Shown: piece after piece, positions 17,443-25,959 of the stretch
Position numbering within the stretch: the stretch's first letter is position 1
Layout of the letters: the number at the start of each line of letters is the position of its first letter
Notes under the pieces: model-generated
Databases searched by the model: none
What the model saw: the letters and a program-made list of their open reading frames with translations, nothing else
What the model was told of the DNA's origin: nothing
Source: Collinsella sp.
GTDB taxonomy: Bacteria > Actinomycetota > Coriobacteriia > Coriobacteriales > Coriobacteriaceae
Length of the DNA: 64,000 nucleotides
Direction: 5' to 3'
Assembly (NCBI GenBank): GCA_019414205.1
Contig: DXML01000012.1
Span: 403,987 to 467,986 of the forward strand
Program-made: the position numbers and the translations under genes

Positions 17443-17940
17443 ATGGCTAAAGATTCCAGCTTCGACGTCGTGTCCGAGGTCAACATGCAAGAGGTCGACA
17501 ACGCCTTCCAGCAGACCACGCGCGAGATTTCCCAGCGCTATGACCTGAAGGATTCCGGCGCCACGATCGAGCTTTCGAAGGGCGACAAGCTCTTTACGAT
17601 CAACGCCCCGGCCGACTTTGTCTCCAAGCAGATCATCGATGTCCTGAGCTCCAAGCTCATCAAGCGCGGCATCGACCTCAAGGCTGTCTCGTGGGATGCT
17701 CCGCAGGCGGCATCGGGCGGCACCGTGCGCGTGCTCGGCCATATCGTCGAGGGTATCGACCAGGCGACCGCCAAGAAGATCAATAAGGACATCAAGGACC
17801 AAAAGCTCAAGGTCAAGGTGACCATCGAGGCCGAGAAGCTGCGTGTTTCCTCTGCTTCGAAGGACGCGTTGCAGACCGTTATCCAGTTCCTGCGCGACCA
17901 GGACTACGGCCAGCCGCTGCAGTTCACCAACTACCGCTAA
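17443..17940 (+). CDS. yajQ: YajQ-family nucleotide-binding protein
   Basis: This is a 165-residue member of the YajQ (UPF0234) family. These proteins have two ferredoxin-like domains that bind nucleotides; in some proteobacteria a member binds cyclic di-GMP, but no general role is established. The conserved start (SSFDVVSEVNMQEVDNA) and the segment QRYDLKDSGATIEL are visible, as is the end IQFLRDQDYGQPLQFTNYR. AAAGGAAA precedes ATG 17443. Length is normal. It sits between the RodZ-like gene and rimO. Confidence 0.92.
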   Translation: MAKDSSFDVVSEVNMQEVDNAFQQTTREISQRYDLKDSGATIELSKGDKLFTINAPADFVSKQIIDVLSSKLIKRGIDLKAVSWDAPQAASGGTVRVLGHIVEGIDQATAKKINKDIKDQKLKVKVTIEAEKLRVSSASKDALQTVIQFLRDQDYGQPLQFTNYR

Positions 17941-17967
17941 TATCATTCGAAAGGACTGCTCTCCAAC

Positions 17968-19317
17968 ATGGATACACCGTTGGGCTCCGTGCTCTACATC
18001 ACCCTCGGGTGCGCTAAGAACGAGGTTGACACCGACCGCATGCGTTCTCTTTTGACCGCCGCGGGCTACGAGGAGGCATTCGACCCACAGGATGCCGATA
18101 TCGCCATCGTCAATACATGCTCGTTCCTCGCCTCCGCAACGTCCGAGAGCATCGAGACCACGCTCGAGCTCGCCAACGAGGTTCAGGACGGCGTTCGTTC
18201 TTGTCCCATCGTCATGTGCGGCTGTGTGCCGTCGCGCTATGGCGACGACCTGCCTGACGAGCTGCCCGAGGTCGCTGCCTTTGTGAAGGCCGACGAGGAG
18301 GACGGCATCGTGGCGGTCATCGATGGCGTGCTGGGTGTCGAGCGTGAGATCGCTGCCTATATTCCGCAAGTCAAGCGCACTGTCGAGGGCGCCGTTGCTT
18401 ACGTCAAGATTTCCGATGGCTGCAACCGTTTCTGCAGCTTCTGCATGATCCCCTATATTCGCGGTCGCTATCATTCGCGCAATGCCGAGAGCATTATCTC
18501 CGAGGTACGCGACCTGGTTGACGGCGGTGTGCGCGAGATCGTGCTGATCGGCCAGGACACGGGTATTTGGGGCACCGACTTTGCCGACGAAGACGTCACC
18601 GATGGCTCGCCGCGCAATCTGGCGCAGCTGCTGCGCGCCGTCGCCGAGGCCGTGCGTCCGCAGAACGTCTGGGTCCGTGTGCTCTACCTGCAGCCCGAGG
18701 GCATGACTGACGAGCTCATTGAGACCATTCGTGATACGCCCGAGGTGCTGCCCTATATCGATATCCCCGTGCAGCACTGCGACGCGCGCATCCTCAAGGC
18801 TATGCGCCGTTCTGGTTCGCGCCAGGAGCTCGAGGACCTGTTCCGCGATCTGCGTGAGCGCATCCCCGGCATCGTGATCCGTTCCACGGCCATGGTCGGC
18901 TTCCCGACCGAGACCGACGACGAGTTCCGCGACCTTATCGACTTTATGGACACCGTCGGCTTCGACTACACGAGCGTCTTTGCCTACTCGCAGGAGGAGG
19001 GCAGCCTGGCCGCCAAGATGGAGGGCCAGGTCGACGAAGAGGTCAAGCTCGAGCGCGCCCAGGAGGCCATGGACCTGGCCGAGTCGCTCGGTTTTGCTGC
19101 AACTGCCGCACATGTGGGCGAGCGCGCCCAGGTGATTGTCGACGGTATCGAAGAGACCGAGGACGGCGCCGAGCTGATCGGACATGCCTGGTTCCAGGCG
19201 CCTGATTCCGATGGCGCGGTGCATCTGGATGCCAGCGAGGCATCTGTGGGCGATATTCTGACGGTCGAGTTTACCGATAGCTTCTGCTATGAGCTTATCG
19301 GCCATGTTGTGGAGTAG
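17968..19317 (+). CDS. rimO: Ribosomal protein S12 methylthiotransferase RimO
   Basis: RimO is a radical SAM enzyme that adds a methylthio group to a conserved Asp of ribosomal protein S12. The 449-residue protein begins with the RimO-type signature YITLGCAKNEVDTDRM and further cluster cysteines (NTCSFL, MCGCVPSRYG). The radical SAM motif CNRFCSFC is at about 152-159, and a C-terminal TRAM domain follows. ATG 17968 has AAAGGA upstream at a somewhat long distance. pgsA starts 9 bases after the stop. Confidence 0.93.
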   Translation: MDTPLGSVLYITLGCAKNEVDTDRMRSLLTAAGYEEAFDPQDADIAIVNTCSFLASATSESIETTLELANEVQDGVRSCPIVMCGCVPSRYGDDLPDELPEVAAFVKADEEDGIVAVIDGVLGVEREIAAYIPQVKRTVEGAVAYVKISDGCNRFCSFCMIPYIRGRYHSRNAESIISEVRDLVDGGVREIVLIGQDTGIWGTDFADEDVTDGSPRNLAQLLRAVAEAVRPQNVWVRVLYLQPEGMTDELIETIRDTPEVLPYIDIPVQHCDARILKAMRRSGSRQELEDLFRDLRERIPGIVIRSTAMVGFPTETDDEFRDLIDFMDTVGFDYTSVFAYSQEEGSLAAKMEGQVDEEVKLERAQEAMDLAESLGFAATAAHVGERAQVIVDGIEETEDGAELIGHAWFQAPDSDGAVHLDASEASVGDILTVEFTDSFCYELIGHVVE

Positions 19318-19326
19318 GAGAGCGTC

Positions 19327-19965
19327 GTGGCAAACGAGAGCAATAAGGAACTGACGAGTGTTTGGACGCCCGCCAACATCGTGACGTGCGTTCGCATCGT
19401 CTTTATCCCGGTGTTCATGATTGTGTCGGCGCTTTCTCACACGAGTGTTGCCGGTACAGATTGGAGCACCTTCGACGGCCCGCTCGCCGCCGCTGCCTTC
19501 ATTCTGTACGTCATCCTGTCGTGCACCGATAAGGTTGACGGCTACCTGGCGCGCTCGCGCAACGAGATTACCGACTTCGGTAAATTCTTGGACCCCATCG
19601 CCGACAAGCTGCTCGTATTCTCGGCCCTGCTGCTATTCTTGGACTTTGGTGTCGTGTCGGTTTGGTCCGTGTTCATCATCTTGTTCCGCGAGCTGCTGGT
19701 AAGCGCCCTGCGCATGGTTGCGAGTGCCGCCGGCGTGGTCGTTGCCGCCGATAAGCTTGGCAAGTACAAGACGGCGACCACGATGGTCTCCATCTGCGGT
19801 TACCTGTGCGTCTTTGCGATGGCCGGCTTGCACCTTGGCCCGCTGGCGCTGACGCTCGGCATCTACTCGGTGTCGCGCTTCCTGTACGCCGTTGCCGTTG
19901 TCCTGACCGTTATCTCGGGCGCCCAGTACTTCTGGAACTGCCGCAAGATCGTCTTTTCGGTCTAG
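19327..19965 (+). CDS. pgsA: CDP-diacylglycerol-glycerol-3-phosphate phosphatidyltransferase
   Basis: This membrane enzyme makes phosphatidylglycerol phosphate from CDP-diacylglycerol and glycerol-3-phosphate. The 212-residue protein shows the CDP-alcohol phosphotransferase motif (DGYLARSRNEITDFGKFLDP, extended by IAD) and several membrane helices. GTG 19327 has AGGAGAG upstream. The pgsA-cinA-recA order is typical of Gram-positive bacteria and supports PgsA over another family member. A second family member is at 40193-40897. Confidence 0.9.
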   Translation: MANESNKELTSVWTPANIVTCVRIVFIPVFMIVSALSHTSVAGTDWSTFDGPLAAAAFILYVILSCTDKVDGYLARSRNEITDFGKFLDPIADKLLVFSALLLFLDFGVVSVWSVFIILFRELLVSALRMVASAAGVVVAADKLGKYKTATTMVSICGYLCVFAMAGLHLGPLALTLGIYSVSRFLYAVAVVLTVISGAQYFWNCRKIVFSV

Positions 19966-19971
19966 GTCCTG

Positions 19972-20508
19972 GTGGGTATGACAGGCTCTTTTGATCAGAT
20001 TTCCGCACATAACGAGAAGCTGGCGCGCGATATTGTCGAGCGCGCGAGCGCTCGGGGAGTGACGGTTTCGACGGCTGAGTCGCTGACGGCAGGTATGATC
20101 TCCTCGACGATTGCCGATATCCCGGGCGCCTCGGCGGTGCTGCGTGGCGGTGCGGTGACCTACTGTGATGAGATCAAGCATCGCGTACTGGGTGTTGAGC
20201 AGGAAACGCTCGACCGCTATACCGCGGTGTCGCATCAGACCGCGCGCGAGATGGCGGCGGGGTCGCTGGATCTGTACCAGAGCGATGTTGCCGTGAGCGC
20301 AACGGGCTATGCCGGTCCCGGCGGCGGTACCGAGGACGATCCGGCTGGCACCTTCTATATTGGCTGGGCGTATCGCGTGGCTGATGGGGAAGTGCCGATC
20401 GTGGACTCTGTGCGTTGCCACTATGAGGGCGACCGTTCGTGTGTTCGTGCCCATGCGGTCACGGAGGCATTGGGACGCATTGCCCTTGTGCTCAACTCTA
20501 TGGAATAG
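19972..20508 (+). CDS. cinA: CinA C-terminal domain protein (nicotinamide-nucleotide amidase)
   Basis: This 178-residue protein consists only of the CinA C-terminal domain, the PncC-type amidase that deamidates nicotinamide mononucleotide for NAD recycling. Typical segments are VSTAESLTAGMISSTIADIPGAS, given here by its first and last words, and SATGYAGPGGGTEDDPAGTFYIG. The start could be GTG 19972 or ATG 19978; neither has a strong ribosome-binding site. The longer N-terminal CinA domain is absent. It lies between pgsA and recA and is closed by a terminator. Confidence 0.87.
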   Translation: MGMTGSFDQISAHNEKLARDIVERASARGVTVSTAESLTAGMISSTIADIPGASAVLRGGAVTYCDEIKHRVLGVEQETLDRYTAVSHQTAREMAAGSLDLYQSDVAVSATGYAGPGGGTEDDPAGTFYIGWAYRVADGEVPIVDSVRCHYEGDRSCVRAHAVTEALGRIALVLNSME

Positions 20509-20517
20509 GCGTGTTTT

Positions 20518-20540
20518 AAGGGGCCTTAGGGCCCCTTAAT
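20518..20540 (+). terminator. Intrinsic terminator after cinA
   Basis: An 8-bp perfect stem (AAGGGGCC with GGCCCCTT) has a TTAG loop and a short T/A tail. It isolates the pgsA-cinA unit from recA. Confidence 0.75.
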
Positions 20541-20614
20541 TGTGGAGATGGGAACCTCTGACGAATTTAGCTTTTGCGCTGGTCATAGGTGTATTATCTC
20601 CTTCCTTGTTTTTA

Positions 20615-20680
20615 TTTGGTCCTATGTGGTCAAGCATTTGGCCAGTGTTTGGTCGGCGTTTGGTTGGGTTTTGGAAAGAC
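20615..20680. repeat. Six degenerate 11-bp units of TTTGG type upstream of recA
   Basis: Units begin at 20615, 20625, 20637, 20648, 20659 and 20670: TTTGGTC, TGTGGTC, TTTGGCC, TTTGGTC, TTTGGTT and TTTGGAA. The last four are spaced exactly 11 bases. They end 27 bases before the recA -35 hexamer. Function is unknown. Confidence 0.75.
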
Positions 20681-20706
20681 TGCCTGCATATGATTGGTCT
20701 GAACGG

Positions 20707-20735
20707 TTGACCACGAACAGCCGTTCGTTTATTAT
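20707..20735 (+). promoter_or_regulatory. recA promoter with LexA box
   Basis: TTGACC at 20707-20712 and TATTAT at 20730-20735 are 17 bases apart. Between them, at 20714-20727, is the perfect SOS operator CGAACAGCCGTTCG, so LexA bound there would block RNA polymerase. A lexA gene lies in this window. Confidence 0.9.
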
Positions 20736-20765
20736 CGATGCAGGTTGTTAAGAGGAGGGCTATTC

Positions 20766-21929
20766 ATGGCCAAGAATTCAGGTCCCGTACGTACCGTCCA
20801 TGCACCCACGACGGGTAAAGAGCGCGAAGAGATGATCGCCACCACCAAGGCCGAGATCGAGAAGAAGTTCGGTCAAGGTTCCATCATGAGGTATGGTGAC
20901 GGCGGCCCCGAGCTCGAGGTCGAGGCCATCCCCACGGGTGCTCTGGCGCTCGATGCCGCTCTGGGTATCGGCGGTGTGCCGCGCGGCCGTATCGTCGAGA
21001 TTTACGGTCCCGAGTCCTCCGGTAAGACGACGCTTTCGCTCGAGATCTTGGCTGAGGCCCAGGCAATGGGTGGCGTCGTGGCGTTTATCGATGCCGAGCA
21101 CGCGCTCGATCCCACGTATGCCGCGCGTATTGGCGTGGATATCGACGAGGTACTGATTTCCCAGCCCGATACGGGTGAGCAGGCGCTCGAGATCGTTGAC
21201 ATGCTCGTGCGTTCCGGCGCCATCGATGCCATTGTCGTCGACTCCGTCGCCGCTCTGACCCCGCGTGCCGAGATCGAGGGAGAGATTGGCGATACCACGG
21301 TCGGCTTGCAAGCTCGCCTGATGAGTCAGGCGCTCCGCAAGCTCGCCGGCTCGCTGTCCAAGTCCAACACGACGTGCATCTTCATTAACCAGCTGCGAGA
21401 GAAGATCGGCGTCATGTTCGGCAACCCCGAGACCACGACGGGCGGTCGCGCCCTTAAGTTCTTCTCTTCGGTGCGTATCGACATTCGCCGCATCGACAGC
21501 ATTAAGCTTAAGGACGAGGTTATCGGTAACCGCGTGCGCGCCAAAGTCGTTAAGAACAAGGTGGCAGCTCCGTTCCGTTCTGCTGAGTTCGACATCATGT
21601 ACGGCACAGGCATCTCTAAGGAGGGCTCGATCTTGGACATGGCTGTCGAGTGCGGCATCTGCAAGAAGATGGGCTCCTGGTTTGCCTATGGCGAGGACAA
21701 GCTCGGCAACGGTCGCGAGGCCGCCAAGGCGTTCCTGCGCGAACACCCCGATTGCGCCGACGAGATTGAGCATAAGGTCCGCCTTGCCTGCGGGCTTGAG
21801 TTTGATGACGATGCTCCGTCCGAGGTCGAGCTGACCGATCAGCCGGCTGCGGATCAGCCTTCCGGCGAGGAGTTCGACGAGCTTTACGCCATCGATGGGT
21901 CCGCCATGCTCGATGATGACGACGAGTAG
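20766..21929 (+). CDS. recA: Recombinase RecA
   Basis: RecA forms filaments on single-stranded DNA, performs strand exchange and triggers LexA self-cleavage. The 387-residue protein has Walker A GPESSGKTT at about 81-89, the MAW-type segment for ATP sensing, and loop regions around TTGGRALKFFSSVRIDIRR. The tail is acidic (ending MLDDDDE), as usual. ATG 20766 is chosen because AAGAGGAGGG precedes it; the frame continues upstream to 20745, but that start lies inside the ribosome-binding site. recX follows 11 bases after. Control by LexA is read directly from the promoter. Confidence 0.98.
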   Translation: MAKNSGPVRTVHAPTTGKEREEMIATTKAEIEKKFGQGSIMRYGDGGPELEVEAIPTGALALDAALGIGGVPRGRIVEIYGPESSGKTTLSLEILAEAQAMGGVVAFIDAEHALDPTYAARIGVDIDEVLISQPDTGEQALEIVDMLVRSGAIDAIVVDSVAALTPRAEIEGEIGDTTVGLQARLMSQALRKLAGSLSKSNTTCIFINQLREKIGVMFGNPETTTGGRALKFFSSVRIDIRRIDSIKLKDEVIGNRVRAKVVKNKVAAPFRSAEFDIMYGTGISKEGSILDMAVECGICKKMGSWFAYGEDKLGNGREAAKAFLREHPDCADEIEHKVRLACGLEFDDDAPSEVELTDQPAADQPSGEEFDELYAIDGSAMLDDDDE

Positions 21930-21940
21930 CGGTTACGCTC

Positions 21941-22633
21941 ATGTCGTATACGGTGACCGAGGCCACGGTCGTCTTTCCTGATAAGAAGGCGGCCTCCTCG
22001 TTCTCGAGCGGATATGCGTCCAATAAGCCTTGCGCACATATCGATTGTGAGCTTGAGGGCGGTTTTAAGCGGTCCATTTGGATTCCCGTGCGGGTCGCGC
22101 GCCTGTATGTCAAAAACCGCCCCGATCTTCCCTGTGATTGGGATAACTTTCGTGAGGTGGTTCAGCTCATCGAGCGTAAATGTGCTCTCACCATGGTGAC
22201 CGAGATGTTGTCGCGACGCGACCATGCGACGGGTGAGGTCCGTGACAAGCTGGCTCGCTACGGCTTTCATCAGGTCGCGATCGATTTCGCCGTCGAGCGC
22301 GCCACCGAGTATCGCTTTTTAGACGAGAACCGCTTTTGCTCGTACTTTATCGAGGAACGCAAACGGCGCGGTTGGGGGCAGCGCAAAATCGAGACCGAGC
22401 TCAAGCGCCGTCATGTTGTGCTCGATGACATTCCCGGTTATCCCGAGGATTATTTTGCCGCCGAAGACGATTTGGCGCGTGCGTCAGCCTTGCTCGCCAA
22501 GCGGCGTGTTCCAGAGACGCGCGGATTCGAAAAACTGGTTCGGTTTTTGATGGGCAAGGGCTTCTCGTATCACATCGCCGCCGATGCCGTTAAGGCACGT
22601 CTCGATGCCGAATGCGAGGAATGTGCGCTTTAG
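21941..22633 (+). CDS. recX: Regulatory protein RecX
   Basis: RecX modulates RecA by inhibiting filament extension and ATPase activity. The 230-residue protein has an N-terminal domain of about 75 residues followed by the helical repeats typical of RecX (ALTMVTEMLSRRDHATGEVRDKL, in part, then FLDENRFCSYFIEERKRRGWG and ETELKRRHV). A third repeat is near the end (VRFLMGKGFSYHIAADAV). It follows recA by 11 bases and should share the SOS promoter. Sequence conservation is weak overall, but position and repeats agree. Confidence 0.88.
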   Translation: MSYTVTEATVVFPDKKAASSFSSGYASNKPCAHIDCELEGGFKRSIWIPVRVARLYVKNRPDLPCDWDNFREVVQLIERKCALTMVTEMLSRRDHATGEVRDKLARYGFHQVAIDFAVERATEYRFLDENRFCSYFIEERKRRGWGQRKIETELKRRHVVLDDIPGYPEDYFAAEDDLARASALLAKRRVPETRGFEKLVRFLMGKGFSYHIAADAVKARLDAECEECAL

Positions 22634-22695
22634 GCGTATGCGTTTTGTGGGCTTGCCGTTCACCGCGTTTTAGCCGCCGTACTGGGGCCATTTAT

Positions 22696-22724
22696 TTGAC
22701 AGTTGTTGTGGTTCAACGTACGAT
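22696..22724 (+). promoter_or_regulatory. Promoter upstream of rny
   Basis: A perfect -35 TTGACA at 22696-22701 and TACGAT at 22719-22724 are separated by 17 bases. It would give a leader of about 160 bases before rny. Confidence 0.75.
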
Positions 22725-22829
22725 AATCACTGTCATTTGCTTTGTGATATGTGCTCATCTTTGATGAGTTTGTTTATATGTTTATCTGTATCCGACCCGC
22801 ATAAGCTGCGCCCATATTACTCAAATGTC

Positions 22830-22862
22830 GCGAGCCGTTCGTAAGGACGGTTCGCTTTGTTG
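22830..22862 (+). promoter_or_regulatory. Hairpin in rny leader, possible attenuator
   Basis: A 9-bp stem with one G-U pair (GCGAGCCGT with ACGGTTCGC, 8-base loop) is followed by TTTGTTGTGT. It could terminate some transcripts from the promoter at 22696 before rny, which would be a way to control RNase Y. The regulatory reading is inference. Confidence 0.45.
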
Positions 22863-22890
22863 TGTAACGAATCCATAAAAAGGAGTGAGC

Positions 22891-24441
22891 ATGCCTATCA
22901 TTGCAGCGCTCGTTGGCATCGTTCTGGGTGCCGTCGCCGCCATTGCCTACATGCGCACCGCCAAGCAGGGTAGTCTTCACGAGGCCGACGAAAAGATCCA
23001 GTCGGCACACGCACAGGCTGAGTCCCTGATCGGTGATGCTAAGCGTCAGGCCGAGACCCTCAAAAAAGAGGCTCTGCTCGAGGCTAAGGAAGAGATCATC
23101 AAGAACAAGCAAGCTGCCGAGGCCGAGGACAAGCAGCGTAAGAACGAGATTCGTACGCTCGAGAATCGCGTGATGCAACGCGAGGAATCCCTCGACCGCC
23201 GCAACGACGCTCTCGACAAGCGCGAGCATCAGCTGTCCAGCCAAGCCGGTCAGGTCGAGAAGCGCTCCCGTGAGCTCGAGGAGCTCTGCGCAAAGCAGAC
23301 CTCCGAGCTCGAGCGAATCGCCGACCTTACCCGCGAGGACGCCCACAAGGAGCTCCTCGATAAGGTTCGCGGCGAGGTCACCCACGAGGCCGCCACGATT
23401 ATTCGCGAGTCCGAGCAGCAGGTTCGCGCCGAGTGCCACAAGACTGCCCAGGAGATTTTGTCCCTGGCGATTCAGCGCTGCGCTGCCGACCACACTGCCG
23501 AGGTTACCGTTACCTCCGTGCATATTCCCTCTGATGACCTCAAGGGCCGTATTATCGGTCGCGAGGGTCGCAACATCCGGACCTTTGAGCAGGTTTCCGG
23601 CGTCAACCTTGTGATCGACGATACGCCCGAGACCGTCGTTCTTTCGAGCTTCGACCCGGTTCGTCGTGAGACCGCCCGTGTCGCCCTCGAGAATCTCATC
23701 GCCGACGGCCGCATTCACCCTGCCCGCATCGAGGAGATGTATCACAAGGCTGCCGACCTGGTTCAGCAGCGCGTGCGCGAGGCTGGTGAGCAGGCTGCCT
23801 TCGATTCCGGCATCCATGACCTGCACCCCGAGATCGTCAAGACCCTTGGTGCCCTGCGCTACCGTACCTCGTTTGGTCAGAACGTGCTTCAGCATTCCCT
23901 CGAGGTCTCTGATCTGTGCGGCGTGATGGCTTCCGAGCTTGGCCTGGATGTTGTGACCGCCAAGCGCGCCGGCCTGCTGCATGACCTGGGCAAGGCAATC
24001 GACCACGACGTCGAGGGCCCGCATGCCGTCATCGGTGCCGAGCTTGCCCGTCGTTATGGCGAGAAGCCCGTTATCGTCCACGCTATCGAGGCTCACCATG
24101 CCGATGTCGACCCCAACACGGTGCTCGATGTCTTGGTACAGGCCGCCGATGCTGTCTCTGCCTCTCGCCCCGGTGCCCGTCGCGAGTCTGCCGAGAACTA
24201 CATCAAGCGTCTTGAGAAGCTCGAGGAGATCGCCAACTCCCATGACGGCGTCGAGCGTACTTATGCCATGCAGGCTGGTCGCGAGGTCCACGTCATGGTT
24301 CAGCCGGACAAGATCTCCGATGCCCAGTCCACGGTCCTGGCTCACGATATCGCCCATCAGATCGAGGAAGAGATGGAGTATCCCGGTCAGGTGCGCGTCG
24401 TCGTGATTCGCGAGAGCCGCGCTGTCGATATCGCTAAATAA
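22891..24441 (+). CDS. rny: Ribonuclease Y
   Basis: RNase Y is a membrane-anchored endoribonuclease that initiates mRNA decay. The 516-residue protein has an N-terminal membrane helix (IIAALVGIVLGAVAAIAYM) and a long coiled coil of about residues 25-195. A KH domain (GRIIGREGRNIRTFE) and an HD domain (HDLGKAIDHDVEGPHAVIG) follow. ATG 22891 is preferred because AAAAGGAG ends a suitable distance upstream; GTG 22885 directly abuts it. The next gene begins after a single base. Confidence 0.95.
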   Translation: MPIIAALVGIVLGAVAAIAYMRTAKQGSLHEADEKIQSAHAQAESLIGDAKRQAETLKKEALLEAKEEIIKNKQAAEAEDKQRKNEIRTLENRVMQREESLDRRNDALDKREHQLSSQAGQVEKRSRELEELCAKQTSELERIADLTREDAHKELLDKVRGEVTHEAATIIRESEQQVRAECHKTAQEILSLAIQRCAADHTAEVTVTSVHIPSDDLKGRIIGREGRNIRTFEQVSGVNLVIDDTPETVVLSSFDPVRRETARVALENLIADGRIHPARIEEMYHKAADLVQQRVREAGEQAAFDSGIHDLHPEIVKTLGALRYRTSFGQNVLQHSLEVSDLCGVMASELGLDVVTAKRAGLLHDLGKAIDHDVEGPHAVIGAELARRYGEKPVIVHAIEAHHADVDPNTVLDVLVQAADAVSASRPGARRESAENYIKRLEKLEEIANSHDGVERTYAMQAGREVHVMVQPDKISDAQSTVLAHDIAHQIEEEMEYPGQVRVVVIRESRAVDIAK

Positions 24442-24442
24442 C

Positions 24443-25528
24443 ATGAGCGACGCGAACGAGCTCATCTCATTTATCGCGTCGATGTCGGGGGAGGGCAACC
24501 TTCGCGTCGAGGAGAACCTTGGCGAGGGGTATGTCCGCCTCCGCGTTTCGGAGGCTGAGCGGCGCCAGGCAAAGCACGACATTCAGCATGTCGAGGATAT
24601 CGTCATAGAAATGCTCCGCAATGCTCGAGATGCCGGCGCCGACAAGGTCTATCTCGCCACTACCAAGGAAGATGGCGTCCGCACGCTTGTCTTTCTGGAT
24701 AACGGTTCGGGCGTTCCGCAGGATATGCAAGAGCGAATCTTCGATGCCCGCGTTACCTCCAAGCTCGAGAGCATGAAGATGGACCGTTGGGGTGTTCACG
24801 GTCGTGGCATGGCATTGTTTTCGATCAAGCAGAACACCGACGAGGCCCGTGTGGTCACGTCCGGTGTCGATCTTGGTTCAGCCTTCAAGGTGAGCGTCGC
24901 AGCCGATCGCCTCAGTGAGCGTGCCGATCAGTCCAGCTGGCCCCAGGCCGTCAAGGATGAGGACGGACGTTATGTCTGTGCTCGCGGTCCGCATAATATT
25001 ATTCGCGCTGCTTGTGAGTTTGCGCTTGAGGAGTTACGTGGTTGCGATGTCTATCTTGGCTCTCCGTCTGAGATTGCCGCGACCCTTTATGCTCAGGCGT
25101 CAAGTCGGCTCGATACGTCGCGCCTCCTGTTCATTGATGACGAGAGCGAGCTTCCGGTTGTCGACCGTTTAGGCCTTGCCTCTGATGCCGAGGACTTTAT
25201 CCGTATCTGTGCGGGTTTGGGTCTTGAGATGTCCGAGCGCACGGCTCATCGCATTTTGGCAGGGCAGATTAAGCCCGTTCGCGGTGTGACGGCGCGTCTG
25301 CTGCGCGAGCGTGATTCGTCCTCGCATGCGCCGGCTCCTGTCGATCTTGCGAAGGATCGTCGCGGGCTACGTATTGCCAAGGATGACATGGCGCAGTTTT
25401 CGCGTGCTGTGGAGCGCGACTTTAATGACCTTGCCGCCCGGTACTATCTCAACCTTTGCGGCGACCCAAAGATTCGCGTTTCGCGTGATCGAATCACCGT
25501 GACCTTCGATCTTGCCAAAGAGGAATAG
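24443..25528 (+). CDS. GHKL-family ATPase of unknown function
   Basis: The 361-residue protein has an N-terminal GHKL ATP-binding fold like that of MutL, Hsp90 and gyrase B. The N box is IVIEMLRNARDAGADKVYL, the G1 box is DNGSGVP, and the G2 box is GVHGRGMALFSIK. There is no histidine-kinase phosphoacceptor domain or membrane helix. The remaining 200 or so residues match nothing I recognise. It starts 1 base after rny and is followed by spoVS. In Bacillus the corresponding slot between rny and spoVS holds ymdB, a phosphodiesterase unrelated to this. A link to RNase Y is suggested by position alone. Confidence 0.7.
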   Translation: MSDANELISFIASMSGEGNLRVEENLGEGYVRLRVSEAERRQAKHDIQHVEDIVIEMLRNARDAGADKVYLATTKEDGVRTLVFLDNGSGVPQDMQERIFDARVTSKLESMKMDRWGVHGRGMALFSIKQNTDEARVVTSGVDLGSAFKVSVAADRLSERADQSSWPQAVKDEDGRYVCARGPHNIIRAACEFALEELRGCDVYLGSPSEIAATLYAQASSRLDTSRLLFIDDESELPVVDRLGLASDAEDFIRICAGLGLEMSERTAHRILAGQIKPVRGVTARLLRERDSSSHAPAPVDLAKDRRGLRIAKDDMAQFSRAVERDFNDLAARYYLNLCGDPKIRVSRDRITVTFDLAKEE

Positions 25529-25534
25529 TGCCTT

Positions 25535-25552
25535 TACCGAGTCCACTCGGTA
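25535..25552 (+). promoter_or_regulatory. Perfect hairpin between GHKL gene and spoVS
   Basis: TACCGAGT and ACTCGGTA form an 8-bp inverted repeat around CC, just after the GHKL stop. It is not followed by a T-run, so an operator or mRNA-processing site is as likely as a terminator. Confidence 0.4.
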
Positions 25553-25602
25553 CGATACAGTTATTGCAGTTAAAACGTACTTTTAAACGCAGGAGTTTCT
25601 TC

Positions 25603-25920
25603 ATGGATTGCCTGAAGGTATCAAGCAAATCATCGCCCGCGTCCGTTGCCGGCGCCATCGCCGGAATGGTCAAGGATGGTGTACCCGTCAATATCCAGTG
25701 TGTCGGCGCCGGTGCAGTCAACCAGGCCATTAAGGCCGTGGCTATCGCGCGCGGTTTTTTGATTCCAACTGGTTTTGATATTTCCTGCGCGCCCGTGTTC
25801 TCCGACATCCTTATTAACGGGGAGTCGCGCACGGCCATCCGCCTTTCTATCTACGTTCACCAGATCAATCGAGCTGCTATGGATAACGTCGTCATGGATG
25901 ATGTTAAGCCTGTGGCATAG
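25603..25920 (+). CDS. spoVS: SpoVS-family protein
   Basis: This is a 105-residue member of the SpoVS family, small Alba-like proteins. In Bacillus it affects sporulation septation and coat assembly, but the family also occurs in non-spore-formers. The conserved body (LKVSSKSSPASVAGAIAG, then NIQCVGAGAVNQAIKAVAIARG) is intact. About 19 residues at the C-terminus extend beyond the usual 86. ATG 25603 is chosen because CAGGAGTT lies upstream and MDCLKVSSK is the normal start. Its role in this organism is unknown; nucleic-acid binding is an inference from the Alba-like fold. Confidence 0.88.
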   Translation: MDCLKVSSKSSPASVAGAIAGMVKDGVPVNIQCVGAGAVNQAIKAVAIARGFLIPTGFDISCAPVFSDILINGESRTAIRLSIYVHQINRAAMDNVVMDDVKPVA

Positions 25921-25959
25921 CTTCTGATTGCCTCGTTTAGCTCCCCATCGTTAGGACTT

